The position numbers and the translations under genes are program-made. A model generated the notes under the pieces. The model searched no databases and was not told where the DNA came from. It was given only the letters and a program-made list of their open reading frames with translations. DNA of 64,000 nt from Magnetovibrio sp. (lineage in GTDB: Bacteria; Pseudomonadota; Alphaproteobacteria; Rhodospirillales; Magnetovibrionaceae), in NCBI RefSeq assembly GCF_036568125.1, contig NZ_DATCTF010000004.1:1-64000 (forward strand), given 5' to 3'. The first letter of the stretch is position 1. Each line of letters opens with the position of its first letter. This document shows positions 27,530 to 36,515 of this stretch, in pieces.

Positions 27530-28039
27530 ATGATGAGCAAACGGCTTTTTATCAATACGGTATTCCTTCTAGCTCTTTCCGCCCATGGTGCGCATGGCGA
27601 AACGTTGTTGGAAAGCGGCGACTGGCAGGCCATCAAGGAATTGGAAAACGGCAATCCCGTTTGCGTGATGTCTGCGGAACCGCAAAAATCGGAAGGCAAA
27701 TACACCCAACGCGGCACCGCGTTGACGATCATTTCCCACCGCCCCAAGGAAAAGCGCATCGGCGAGGTCGGTTTCCAAGCCGGTTACACCTTCAAGTCCG
27801 GCTCCGAACCGACCGCCACCATCGACGGCAAAACCACGTTTAAACTGTTCACCCAAGGCGGCCATGCCTGGGCGCTGGACGCCGCTGCGGACAAAGCCTT
27901 GGTCGCCGCCATGCGCGCGGGCGGCACATTGGTGGTCAAGGGCGTTTCGTCGCGCGGCACGGAAACCACCGATACGTATTCCTTAAAAGGGTTCACCGCC
28001 GCATGGAACGCCATCAACAAGGCGTGCGGCGTCAAATAA
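27530..28039 (+). CDS. Invasion-associated locus B (IalB) family protein
   Basis: The 169-residue exported protein has a signal peptide (MSKRLFINTVFLLALSAHGAHG, cleavage near residue 23). The mature part has the IalB pattern of GDWQAIKELENGNPVCVMSAEP, a central beta-rich region and a C-terminal Cys (NKACGVK), giving two Cys for a likely disulfide. IalB homologues are widespread in alphaproteobacteria; outside pathogens their role is unknown. A second Met at residue 2 is an equally good start. Confidence 0.85.
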   Translation: MMSKRLFINTVFLLALSAHGAHGETLLESGDWQAIKELENGNPVCVMSAEPQKSEGKYTQRGTALTIISHRPKEKRIGEVGFQAGYTFKSGSEPTATIDGKTTFKLFTQGGHAWALDAAADKALVAAMRAGGTLVVKGVSSRGTETTDTYSLKGFTAAWNAINKACGVK

Positions 28040-28102
28040 GCGCATTGGCGCCGCTTTAGAATCTTTGCGATTCACTGCAAAAGCTCTTATATGAGGGCCA
28101 TC

Positions 28103-29233
28103 ATGACCCAAACGCGCACCAACCTGATCGGCCTGACCCGCGAAGAGCTTACCGACGCCATGGCGAGCATCGGTGAAAAAGCCTTTCGTGCCAAACAGAT
28201 ATGGCATTGGCTGTATCACCAAGGCGTGAAGAATATCTCCGACATGACCAGCCTTTCCAAGAGCTTGCACGCCAAGATGGAAGAGCACTTTTACATCGGC
28301 CGGCTGGAAGTGGCGCGTCACTTGGTCAGTGTCGATGGATCGCAAAAATGGCTGTTTCGACTTGAAGACGGTAACGAAATCGAATCCGTGTTCATTCCCG
28401 ACGAAGGCCGCGGTGCGCTGTGCATCTCCAGCCAGGTCGGTTGTTCGCTCAATTGCGACTTCTGCAACACCGGCACCCAGCGCATCGTTCGCAACCTCAC
28501 CCCTGCTGAAATCGTCGGCCAGTTGATGGCCGCACGCGACAGCTTGAACGAATGGCCCTCGGGCGTCGATGGGCGCTTGCTCACCAACATCGTGATGATG
28601 GGCATGGGCGAGCCGTTGATGAACTTCGATAATGTAAAAAAAGCCCTGACCATCATTAAGGATGGCGAGGGTACCGCCATTTCGCGCCGTCGCATCACGC
28701 TTTCGACCGCTGGTGTGGTTCCGTTGATTGCACGATGTGGTGACGAGATCGAAGTCGATCTGGCCGTCAGCCTGCACGCCGCCCGCGACGAATTGCGCGA
28801 TATTTTGGTGCCGATCAATAAAAAATATCCGCTCGACCAGCTGCTCAAAGCCTGTGCGGCCTACCCCGGCGCACGCAACGCCCGGCGTATCACCATGGAA
28901 TACGTGATGATTAAGGACGTCAACGACAGTCCCGAAGATGCCCGCCTGCTGGCCAAACTGATGCGCCAGTACAAGATCCCCGCCAAGTTCAATCTGATTC
29001 CGTTCAACCCTTGGCCCGGCACCAATTATGAAACCTCGTCCAACAACGCGGTTCACAAATTTTCACGCATTCTCAATGATTTGGGTTTCTCAGCCCCGAT
29101 CCGCCAACCGCGCGGCCGCGATATCATGGCGGCATGTGGGCAGTTGAAATCGGATAGCGAAAATCAAAAGCTCAAAGCCTTGGCAGCCAAGCGCAAAGCG
29201 GAGCATGACGCAGCGGAACCGCTCAGCGCTTAA
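28103..29233 (+). CDS. rlmN: Dual-specificity RNA methyltransferase RlmN
   Basis: The 376-residue radical SAM enzyme makes m2A2503 in 23S rRNA and m2A37 in some tRNAs. The iron-sulfur cluster motif is [11 protein letters not shown] (CxxxCxxC). [15 protein letters not shown] and the [11 protein letters not shown] region are typical, and the C-terminal catalytic Cys lies in [14 protein letters not shown] about 5 bases before ATG 28103 supports this start over ATG 28091. Length matches the family. Confidence 0.97.
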   Translation: MTQTRTNLIGLTREELTDAMASIGEKAFRAKQIWHWLYHQGVKNISDMTSLSKSLHAKMEEHFYIGRLEVARHLVSVDGSQKWLFRLEDGNEIESVFIPDEGRGALCISSQVGCSLNCDFCNTGTQRIVRNLTPAEIVGQLMAARDSLNEWPSGVDGRLLTNIVMMGMGEPLMNFDNVKKALTIIKDGEGTAISRRRITLSTAGVVPLIARCGDEIEVDLAVSLHAARDELRDILVPINKKYPLDQLLKACAAYPGARNARRITMEYVMIKDVNDSPEDARLLAKLMRQYKIPAKFNLIPFNPWPGTNYETSSNNAVHKFSRILNDLGFSAPIRQPRGRDIMAACGQLKSDSENQKLKALAAKRKAEHDAAEPLSA

Positions 29234-29307
29234 GATTTGCGGTTTCTATCGCATTGCTTTTCACATATCTTGAACGCCTGTTCCAATACTCAGATTGGCA
29301 ATAACTC

Positions 29308-29889
29308 ATGGCGCGCCCGCAACAGTTCGATACCGACACCGTGCTCGACAAAGCCATGCAAGTGTTTTGGAAAAAGGGTTTCGACGACGCCTCCGTGCAG
29401 GATTTGGTCGACGCCACCGGCCTCAACCGCGGCAGTCTGTACAACGCGTTCGGCGACAAGGCTCAATTGTTCGCCGCTGTTATGGAACGCTATCGCGCCG
29501 CGTCGCCCACGAAAATTTTATCCCAACCATCTGCGGACACATCACCGCGTCAACAAATCGTCGATTTCTTCTACGCCCTAGTTGAGCGCGCCCAATCCGA
29601 TGTCGAACACAAGGGTTGCTTGCTGACCAATACCGCAGCCGGACTTTATGGCTGTAACGATGCCATGAGTGCCTGGATTCACGACACCCTTACAGCCTTT
29701 GAAGACTTGTTGACCGCCGTCATCGAACGCGGCCAGCACCGTGGTGAAATCACTTCGGCACAGTCCGCCCGTGAAATGGCCCGTTTTTTCGTCGCCATCG
29801 CCCAAGGCATCAATGTCATGGCCCGCGCCAACCCAGCGCCTGATGTGCTGCGCGACATTGTTTCTCAGGCGCTGCGCACCTTGGACTGA
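29308..29889 (+). CDS. TetR-family transcriptional regulator (YxaF/LmrA-like)
   Basis: The 193-residue repressor has an N-terminal helix-turn-helix (VLDKAMQVFWKKGFDDASVQDLV... GLNRGSLYNAFGDKAQLFAAVM). The C-terminal ligand domain contains HKGCLLTNTAAGLYG, typical of the YxaF-like TetR branch that answers to small aromatic or electrophilic compounds. It is followed by a 14-bp inverted repeat and the AhpD-like gene on the same strand, its likely target. Confidence 0.9.
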   Translation: MARPQQFDTDTVLDKAMQVFWKKGFDDASVQDLVDATGLNRGSLYNAFGDKAQLFAAVMERYRAASPTKILSQPSADTSPRQQIVDFFYALVERAQSDVEHKGCLLTNTAAGLYGCNDAMSAWIHDTLTAFEDLLTAVIERGQHRGEITSAQSAREMARFFVAIAQGINVMARANPAPDVLRDIVSQALRTLD

Positions 29890-29906
29890 GATCCATTATT
29901 AACTTA

Positions 29907-29968
29907 TCGTTCAAAAACAATTGACTCTCTCTTGGTGAGCGGTTTAACCTCGACTTGTTTTTGAACGA
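29907..29968 (+). promoter_or_regulatory. Promoter bracketed by a 14-bp inverted repeat
   Basis: TCGTTCAAAAACAA (29907-29920) is repeated exactly in inverse orientation at 29955-29968. Between the arms lie TTGACT (29921-29926) and TTTAAC (29943-29948), a plausible -35/-10 pair 16-17 bases apart. It precedes the AhpD-like start by 40 bp. Paired operators around a promoter suit a TetR repressor, and the adjacent regulator gene is the natural candidate. Confidence 0.7.
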
Positions 29969-30008
29969 CCGTTTTATATCCTGCCCTGCCTCAATACGGA
30001 GAGTCGAT

Positions 30009-30572
30009 ATGTCATCCTTCATCCTTCACACCCGTGACACCGCTCCCAAAGGTTCCCATGGCGTTATGGATGCTTACGCCGAGCGTTTCGGCTTCGTGCC
30101 CAACCTCATCAACATCATGGCGGAATCACCCGCCGCAACCCAAGGGTATGCACACACGTATGGCTTGTTGGCTGAAACCGATTTTAGCCCCGCCGAACAG
30201 CAGTTGCTGTTTCTGACCATCAGCCGCACCAACGGCTGTACCTATTGTGTTTCTGCACATACCATGGCCGCAACGATGGTCGGTCTCGACAACGCAACCA
30301 TCGATGCGGTACGCGACGGACGCCCTATTCTTGACCCGAAGCTTGCGGCACTTTCCAGCTTTGCCATCAAAGTGGTTGAAAAGCGCGGCCATTTGAACCG
30401 CGACGACATCAACGATTTTCTCACCGCGGGCTATAGCCGGGCACAAATTTTGGAAGTTCTGCTCGCCGTGGCGACCAAAACCATCAGCAACTATATGAAC
30501 CATATCGCACATACGCCGCTGGACGAGCCGTTCGCCGCAGCCGAGTGGTCCCCCAGTCCACAGGCGGCCTGA
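30009..30572 (+). CDS. AhpD-like carboxymuconolactone decarboxylase family protein
   Basis: The 187-residue protein has the CMD/AhpD fold. The redox motif is TISRTNGCTYCVSAHTMAA, where CxxC and the following His form the AhpD-type peroxidase centre. Related proteins are annotated as peroxidase-related enzymes. It likely reduces peroxides or handles a related electrophile, but the substrate is unknown. CGGAGAG stands just before ATG 30009; an in-frame GTG-like extension upstream is inside the inverted-repeat promoter and is rejected. A DsbA-like thioredoxin-fold gene follows after about 110 bp. Confidence 0.92.
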   Translation: MSSFILHTRDTAPKGSHGVMDAYAERFGFVPNLINIMAESPAATQGYAHTYGLLAETDFSPAEQQLLFLTISRTNGCTYCVSAHTMAATMVGLDNATIDAVRDGRPILDPKLAALSSFAIKVVEKRGHLNRDDINDFLTAGYSRAQILEVLLAVATKTISNYMNHIAHTPLDEPFAAAEWSPSPQAA

Positions 30573-30683
30573 TCGCCGCCTCTGCCTTCCTTTCCTTCCC
30601 GTGCCGCGCTTGCCAGCCCCCCTCCACAAGTGATGCATGGCAGGGGAAGGTTCTTTATATTCCAAGTCCAGCGGAGAGCGCCC

Positions 30684-31373
30684 ATGACTGACACCTGCAA
30701 TATTCACGGCGATCACGATAACCCTGCCGATGCGCAACACGTGGACCCCGGGCCCGGCAAGCACGTTCTGTTTTTCGGCGATCCGATGTGTTCGTGGTGT
30801 TGGGGGTTTGCCCCGGAACTCAAACAACTGGCGATGCTTGCCCAAGGTCAAGCGCGGTTTCATGTCGTGATGGGCGGGCTGCGTCCGGGAACGGTCGAGC
30901 CGTGGGATGACGCGATGCGCGGGTATATCCGTCATCATTGGCAAGAGGTCCAAGCCAAAACCGGACAGCCGTTCGATTTTGCCCGTTTTACAGACCACAA
31001 TTTTGTCTACGACACGGAACCCAGTTGCCGTGCCGTGGTGAGTGTTCGGGAATTAAGCCCCGACGCCACCTTGGCGATGTACGAAGCGTTGCAGCGTGCT
31101 TTTTATGCGGACAATCGTGACATCACCGATCCGCTTGTGCTCGCTGAGCTCGCTGTAGAGGTCGGCGTGGACCGCACGCAATTCGAAAGCCACTTTCACT
31201 CCGCCGCGATGCGCTCCCAGGTTGGCAGGGACTTCCATCGCACCCAAGCGTTCGGCGTGCAAGGCTTTCCCTCGGTTTTGTGTGCCGAAGACGGTCAATA
31301 TGCTTTCTTGGCATTGGGCTATCGCCCGTACAGCGCCATGCAAAGCGACTTTGAAGCGTGGCTCGCCAGCTAA
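30684..31373 (+). CDS. DsbA-family (FrnE-like) thioredoxin-fold oxidoreductase
   Basis: The 229-residue protein has a thioredoxin fold with an active-site CxxC in FFGDPMCSWCWGFAPELKQL and an inserted helical domain, ending with the cis-Pro region GVQGFPSVLCAEDGQ. This pattern matches cytoplasmic FrnE/2-hydroxychromene-isomerase-like DsbA homologues. There is no signal peptide, so it acts in the cytosol. CGGAGAG precedes ATG 30684. Its place after the AhpD-like gene suggests a common redox function. Confidence 0.87.
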   Translation: MTDTCNIHGDHDNPADAQHVDPGPGKHVLFFGDPMCSWCWGFAPELKQLAMLAQGQARFHVVMGGLRPGTVEPWDDAMRGYIRHHWQEVQAKTGQPFDFARFTDHNFVYDTEPSCRAVVSVRELSPDATLAMYEALQRAFYADNRDITDPLVLAELAVEVGVDRTQFESHFHSAAMRSQVGRDFHRTQAFGVQGFPSVLCAEDGQYAFLALGYRPYSAMQSDFEAWLAS

Positions 31374-31481
31374 AGCCACTTCTCCATCGCGGCCCCCTTG
31401 CCCACGCGCTGGATTTGCTTATAGTGCCCGCGTTGCGGGGCTGCATTGGCCCCATACTCGAAACGTCTAGGGACATTCATC

Positions 31482-32693
31482 ATGGCGGGCGATATCAAGA
31501 AAGTGGTTCTGGCCTACAGCGGCGGATTGGACACATCCATCATTCTGCGCTGGCTGCAAGAAACGTATAACTGCGAAGTGGTGACCTTCACCGCCGACCT
31601 CGGCCAAGGCGAAGAGCTGGAACCGGCGCGCCAAAAAGCCGAAATGATGGGCATCAAGGACATCTTCATCGAAGATTTGCGCGAAGAGTTCGTGCGCGAT
31701 TATGTGTTCCCGATGTTTCGTGCCAATGCGCTTTACGAAGGCACCTATCTGCTTGGCACCTCAATCGCCCGTCCGCTGATCGCCAAACGCCAGATCGAGA
31801 TCGCCCGTGAAGTCGGCGCCGACGCCGTCAGCCATGGCGCGACCGGTAAAGGCAACGACCAGGTGCGTTTCGAGCTCGGCTATTATGCCTGCAACCCCGA
31901 TATCAAAATCATCGCACCGTGGCGCGAGTGGGACCTGTCTTCGCGTACCTCGTTGATCGAATATGCCGAAAAACACCAAATTCCGGTTCCCAAGGACAAA
32001 CGCGGCGAATCGCCGTTCTCCCAGGATGCCAACCTGTTGCACATCTCCTCGGAAGGCAAAATCCTCGAAGATCCGTGGCAGGAGCCCGATTACGACCTGA
32101 TTTTGACACGCATGGTTACCCCGATGGCGGCGCCCGATCATCCGACCGAAATCACCATCGATTTCGAAAAGGGCGACCCCGTTGCTATCAACGGCGATAA
32201 GCTCAGCCCGGCGACCCTGCTCGCCAAGCTCAACGACCTGGGCGGCGCAAACGGCGTCGGTGCGATCGATATCGTTGAAAATCGTTTCGTCGGCATGAAA
32301 TCGCGCGGCGTTTACGAAACCCCCGGCGGCACGGTGCTGTTCCACGCCCGTCGCGCCATGGAGAGCCTGACGTTGGACCGCGGTGCCGCGCACCAAAAGG
32401 ACGAACTGATGCCGCGCTATGCGGAATTGGTCTACAACGGCTTCTGGTTCGCACCGGAACGCGAAATGCTGCAAGCCGCCATCGACAAAGCCAACGAGCG
32501 CGTCACCGGCACCGTTCGCTTGAAGCTCTACAAAGGCAACGTCATCATCACCGGACGTAAATCACCTTATTCGCTTTACGATGAAGCTGTGGTCACGTTC
32601 GAAGAAGACTCCGTTTACGACCAGCACGATGCCGAGGGCTTCATTCGCCTCAACGCCTTGCGTTTACGGCTTGGCGCACGCGTGAAAATGTAA
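31482..32693 (+). CDS. argG: Argininosuccinate synthase
   Basis: The 403-residue enzyme joins citrulline and aspartate using ATP in arginine synthesis. The ATP-binding P-loop is [14 protein letters not shown], and other family blocks include [23 protein letters not shown] and YETPGGTVL. The length is normal. An upstream in-frame start at 31446 is rejected: ATG 31482 begins the conserved [16 protein letters not shown] strong terminator follows, so it is monocistronic at its 3' end. Confidence 0.98.
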   Translation: MAGDIKKVVLAYSGGLDTSIILRWLQETYNCEVVTFTADLGQGEELEPARQKAEMMGIKDIFIEDLREEFVRDYVFPMFRANALYEGTYLLGTSIARPLIAKRQIEIAREVGADAVSHGATGKGNDQVRFELGYYACNPDIKIIAPWREWDLSSRTSLIEYAEKHQIPVPKDKRGESPFSQDANLLHISSEGKILEDPWQEPDYDLILTRMVTPMAAPDHPTEITIDFEKGDPVAINGDKLSPATLLAKLNDLGGANGVGAIDIVENRFVGMKSRGVYETPGGTVLFHARRAMESLTLDRGAAHQKDELMPRYAELVYNGFWFAPEREMLQAAIDKANERVTGTVRLKLYKGNVIITGRKSPYSLYDEAVVTFEEDSVYDQHDAEGFIRLNALRLRLGARVKM

Positions 32694-32710
32694 GGTGTCT
32701 ATGCCAATGC

Positions 32711-32737
32711 AAAAAAGGGCCTTCGGGCCCTTTTTTT
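32711..32737 (+). terminator. Intrinsic terminator after argG
   Basis: AAAAAAGGGCC and GGCCCTTTTTT form an 11-bp stem with a TTCG tetraloop, followed by T. It lies 18 bases after the argG stop. The A tract on the other side allows it to work for minus-strand transcripts as well, such as that of the ATPase gene at 32908. Confidence 0.93.
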
Positions 32738-32907
32738 ACGACCTGGTGAAAGGTTCGTGCTACATCAATATCACGTAAAAAATTTAGATAATTTATGATA
32801 ATTCTATTTATGAATTGCGCGTAAATAAGATGTTCGAATTTATTGAAATCACTAATTGCTTATTTTGAATGAATTTTTACACGCAATGCCTTTGATGGAT
32901 CTGAACA
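32738..32907. other. AT-rich spacer
   Basis: This 170-bp stretch is strikingly AT-rich (for example ATAATTTATGATAATTCTATTTATG) compared with the surrounding genes. No gene, repeat or clear promoter is visible. A similar AT-rich block lies on the other side of the ATPase gene. Confidence 0.6.
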
Positions 32908-34338
32908 TCAGGCCGGCTTTTTGAGCGCGCCGGGGCCTTCCAACAGAACTTGGCCAACGGCGAAACACCACACTGCGACCGGCATGAATCCGATCTCATG
33001 TTCGCCGATGAAGCGCTTGCCGGACATATTGCGGGTCAAGGCCTTGGACGGCGTGGCGGGCCGGTTTTCGTCCAGGAAGTCGAGCATATCGCCCAACACA
33101 TCGTGGGGACGGGCAATGGCTTTGTTCGACCAATCAAGCTCGATGCACTTGACCGGTTTGGTGCCTTTGGCCGGCATTTCGACCAACGAAACATGCTTGT
33201 GTTTACGGCCTTTTTTCCAAAAAGCGTAATAGAGTCGCTGAAATGTCGGGGAATGCATGAATTGTGAAATCACCGCCGTTTCCGCCAGACGTGCCATCGC
33301 TTCGTCGTCCATCGCCACCGGACCGGCCAAACCTGCGCGCAACGCCGGGGACGTCAAATAGACCTTAAAGCGCGTTTGACGTTGAAACCGCTTGGCTTCG
33401 CCATCAACCCGCCAGATCCGTTTGATCAAATATGAAGATTCCAGGAACTCCAGGTACTTACGCAGCGTATTTTTGGCCACGCTCATGTCCTTGGAGAGGT
33501 TTTCGATGCTCGTTTCGATGCCCGTTTCCAACGCCAGTCGGGTCATCAGCTTGGCCACTTCGCGTTGATCGGCGATGCCACACAATCCTGCCAAATCGCG
33601 GTGCAGGATTTTTGACGTGACATCCACCGGATTGCCGACTTGCCCGCCGGTTAGAAAGGAAACCTCAGGAAAACCGCCAAAATTAACGTAATCGACAAAT
33701 GCAGCGTTCAAAGCATCCAGGTCTGTTAGCCGACCGTAGGGGTCGAACAATTTTTCGCGTATGCGTTTGATATGCAAATACTCAGCGAACAGCACCGGCG
33801 GCAAAATGGTGTGTGAAAACGGCCCTGGGCCTTTGTGTTTGCCGCCCGCTGCCGCACCCATGACGTCGGTGTCGGCTTCGGGCACCAACGCGGTCACGGC
33901 CGCGATACGGCACGATGGTCGCGCGCGCGCCAATTCATCCAGGCGCTCTTCCCATTCCGGCACGTTGTGAATGTCGTCCAAAAACACATATGCGCCCGAA
34001 CCACCCGCGCCGACACCCGATGTCATAAACGCTTGGTCGACCAATTCGATTAAATTGAGGTTGGCAAATGCCGGATTGTCGAGGCGCAAATAAACCAGAA
34101 ACTTGGGGTCGACGCCTGCGCCCATCAAAAGCTGGATGACTTGCTTGATCAAAATCGATTTGCCCGCGCGTCCGGGGCCGGACAAAACTGCCGCCACACC
34201 GCCACCGTTGCGCAACCGCTCCAAGAACGGATGAACGAACGCGCGACGTGCCGCGCGCTGAACCGCCACCTCAACAGATCCGGTCGTCCACCAGGGATTG
34301 TCAAGGATTAGGCGATTTTTTAAATCAGTATCAAGCAC
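32908..34338 (-). CDS. AAA ATPase with DUF4143 domain
   Basis: The 476-residue protein has an N-terminal AAA_14-type ATPase: Walker A LSGPGRAGKSILI and Walker B AYVFLDDIHNVPEWEE, the latter with the 'xDEIQ'-like D-D. The middle matches the DUF4143 winged-helix region (NLSKDMSVAKNTLRKYLEFLESSYLIKRI). Such ATPases are common, often lone, and of unknown function; many are in mobile or toxin-antitoxin-like settings. A long C-terminal extension (about 100 residues) is not typical and looks unlike a nuclease. The start is a GTG preceded by GGGGG. It stands alone between AT-rich spacers. Confidence 0.87.
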   Translation of the reverse strand: MLDTDLKNRLILDNPWWTTGSVEVAVQRAARRAFVHPFLERLRNGGGVAAVLSGPGRAGKSILIKQVIQLLMGAGVDPKFLVYLRLDNPAFANLNLIELVDQAFMTSGVGAGGSGAYVFLDDIHNVPEWEERLDELARARPSCRIAAVTALVPEADTDVMGAAAGGKHKGPGPFSHTILPPVLFAEYLHIKRIREKLFDPYGRLTDLDALNAAFVDYVNFGGFPEVSFLTGGQVGNPVDVTSKILHRDLAGLCGIADQREVAKLMTRLALETGIETSIENLSKDMSVAKNTLRKYLEFLESSYLIKRIWRVDGEAKRFQRQTRFKVYLTSPALRAGLAGPVAMDDEAMARLAETAVISQFMHSPTFQRLYYAFWKKGRKHKHVSLVEMPAKGTKPVKCIELDWSNKAIARPHDVLGDMLDFLDENRPATPSKALTRNMSGKRFIGEHEIGFMPVAVWCFAVGQVLLEGPGALKKPA

Positions 34339-34482
34339 TTATACCCCCAAGAGTGAATAAGATTATGATTATCTTATTAATCGCGCCCCACTCAAGTTAA
34401 GGTAATCTATCTGATTTTATTTAATTCGGCAATCTCATTCCCTTTGCACAAACGACCTTTTGTTGTGTTTGATGCCGGGATT

Positions 34483-35067
34483 TTATGTGATTAATCCAAT
34501 CACACGACGACGCAGTTCAGGTATAATTTGGGCCTCAAACCAAGGATTTTTACGGACCCATGCGGTGTTGCGCCAGCTGGGATGGGGCAATGGCAATATG
34601 TCGGCACCGAAAGACAATCCCCGCCGCACCGTTTCGGTCATTGTCGGAGCGCACGCTGGACCGAGATAAAATTTTTGCGCATATCCGCCGATCAGCAATG
34701 TCAGTCTGATTTGTGTCAGTGCGCCGCGTAGCTGCGCATGCCACAACGGCGCGCATTCGGGTCGTGGCGGACAATCTCCACCGTTGGCGGCGCGGCCTGG
34801 ATAACAAAACCCCATCGGCATGATGGCAAAACGGTGAGGGTCGTAAAACGTTTCGCGATCGACCCCCATCCATGCGCGCAAACGGTCTCCCGATGCATCA
34901 TTCCACGGGATTCCGGTTTCATGCACCTTGGTGCCTGGCGCTTGCCCGATGATGAGAATTTTCGCATCCTCGGCCATGTGCACCACCGGCCGCGGCCCCA
35001 GCGGCAAATGATCGGCGCACACCCGACAAGCCTTGATTTCGTCAATTAGTGATTCCAGATCGACCAT
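34483..35067 (-). CDS. Uracil-DNA glycosylase superfamily protein
   Basis: The 194-residue protein has the UDG fold. The motif ILIIGQAPGTKVHETGIPWND corresponds to the catalytic loop of UDG families 4-6, and LPHPSWRNTAW to the His motif near the C-terminus. A CxxC pair (CRVC) near the start replaces the four-Cys iron-sulfur set of family 4, so cluster binding is doubtful. It may excise uracil or another deaminated base. ATG 35067 is preferred over one at 35100 to match the family's length. It diverges from the Bax-like gene. Confidence 0.85.
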   Translation of the reverse strand: MVDLESLIDEIKACRVCADHLPLGPRPVVHMAEDAKILIIGQAPGTKVHETGIPWNDASGDRLRAWMGVDRETFYDPHRFAIMPMGFCYPGRAANGGDCPPRPECAPLWHAQLRGALTQIRLTLLIGGYAQKFYLGPACAPTMTETVRRGLSFGADILPLPHPSWRNTAWVRKNPWFEAQIIPELRRRVIGLIT

Positions 35068-35126
35068 GATGGGTTCATCATGACCCGCAGCGCGCAACAA
35101 GGTCCAGACTGGAAAAACACCCCGCC

Positions 35127-35963
35127 ATGATACAGCTGTCTAATCCACGCCGGATACCATGGCTAGGTATTGCCGTAGTCGTCGTTTTGCTCGGCGTGCT
35201 GGTCGGTTCCGTGTTCTGGTGGCGCACCGCCCACCGCGCGCCAGACCTGGATATCCAAATTGCGACCGCCCGGGCCGCACTGGAACGAGCGCGACAACAG
35301 CGCGCCATCGATTTCAGCGCCGACGACATCACAGTTGCACCATACGAAAGCGATGCGTTCGAAGACCGAAAAGTGTTATTTCTCGCCAAGATCTTGCCCT
35401 TGGTCGCGGCGGAAAATGAACGCATTCTGGCCCAGCGCGAGATCGTCAAGCGGTCCAGCTCGTCAGCGCAACTCAACGCCTTGGCGCTTGTGTACGGACT
35501 TCAGCCCGGCAGCGTGCGCAAAGAAAACCTGCTGCGCCGCATCGATGTTTTGCCGCCGTCCTTGGTTTTAGCCCAGGCCGCGATCGAGTCCGCCTGGGGC
35601 ACGTCTCGGTTCGCCCGCGAAGGCAACGCGTTATTCGGTGAGCGCACCTATGACCCCGACACCCCCGGCATAACCCCCAAACGCGCCACTGGCTTTAAGG
35701 TCAAAAGCTTCACTTCCTTGCAAGGGTCCGTTCGCTCTTATATGCGGACCTTGAACGCACATCGCGCCTACCGGGCGTTGCGCGAACGCCGTGCCGCCGT
35801 TCGCGCCTTAGGTCAACCGCTTTCCGGCCCGGTTCTGGCGGCGCACCTGAGAGCTTATTCGGAACTCGGCAACGACTACATTGACATGATTATGGACACC
35901 ATCGCCGCCAACCGTCTCGATGAGTTCGACCATCTGCTCGCCATCACGCCCACGCGCCAATAA
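35127..35963 (+). CDS. Bax-like glucosaminidase-domain protein
   Basis: The 278-residue protein has one N-terminal membrane segment (IAVVVVLLGVLVGSVFWW) and a Bax/glucosaminidase domain. The catalytic Glu is in LVLAQAAIESAWGTSRFAREGNALFGE, and the C-terminal helical region has YMRTLNAHRAYRALRE. It would cleave peptidoglycan in the periplasm while anchored to the inner membrane. It is followed by the phosphatase gene after about 70 bp. Confidence 0.9.
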   Translation: MIQLSNPRRIPWLGIAVVVVLLGVLVGSVFWWRTAHRAPDLDIQIATARAALERARQQRAIDFSADDITVAPYESDAFEDRKVLFLAKILPLVAAENERILAQREIVKRSSSSAQLNALALVYGLQPGSVRKENLLRRIDVLPPSLVLAQAAIESAWGTSRFAREGNALFGERTYDPDTPGITPKRATGFKVKSFTSLQGSVRSYMRTLNAHRAYRALRERRAAVRALGQPLSGPVLAAHLRAYSELGNDYIDMIMDTIAANRLDEFDHLLAITPTRQ

Positions 35964-36033
35964 GGGTTGCCAGCGCCGCACCGCATCCCGATAATCCGGT
36001 CACTTAAAGTGAGCCATCCAAGCGGAGTTTTTC

Positions 36034-36501
36034 ATGGTCAGCGTACTGTTCGTATGCCTCGGTAACATTTGTCGGTCCCCCACTGCCGAAGGGGTGTTTC
36101 GCGATCTGGTCGAGCGCGAAGGCCTCGGTGGACACATCCGCATCGACAGTGCCGGCACCCATGCCTACCACATCGGCGAGCCCCCCGACGGCCGTGCCCA
36201 GGCCGAAGCAAAACGTCGCGGTATAGACATCAGCGGCCTGCGCGGCCGTCAGGCACGCGCCCAGGATTTTGCTGAGTTCGACTACGTTTTGGCGATGGAC
36301 CGCTCCAACCACCAAAACCTTCTGAACATCTGCCCCGCGGACCGGCGTGAGCGGCTCAGCATGTTTTTGAACTTCGCCCCCGCCGTGGGCTGCACGGAGG
36401 TCCCAGACCCCTATTACGAAGGCGGCTTCGACAGCGTCTACGACATGATCGAACAAGCCGCCCACGGATTGCTCGCCGATATTCGCGCCAAGCACCTGTA
36501 A
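36034..36501 (+). CDS. Low-molecular-weight phosphotyrosine phosphatase family protein
   Basis: The 155-residue enzyme has the P-loop VLFVCLGNICRSPTAEG (Cx5R) at residues 5-20 and the general-acid Asp in PDPYYEGGFD. The nucleophile is Cys9. These enzymes dephosphorylate phosphotyrosine, and some members act on phosphorylated ketosamines. The adjacent fructosamine-kinase-like gene 14 bp downstream makes the second role plausible. The ATG has GGAG about 7 bases before it. Confidence 0.93.
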   Translation: MVSVLFVCLGNICRSPTAEGVFRDLVEREGLGGHIRIDSAGTHAYHIGEPPDGRAQAEAKRRGIDISGLRGRQARAQDFAEFDYVLAMDRSNHQNLLNICPADRRERLSMFLNFAPAVGCTEVPDPYYEGGFDSVYDMIEQAAHGLLADIRAKHL

Positions 36502-36515
36502 AACGGAGCCCGGCG

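Noticed and set aside
27983..29056. 357-codon minus-strand frame opposite rlmN
   Set aside because: Although long, it is the antisense of the radical SAM enzyme, overlaps the IalB-like gene end and shows no known motif.
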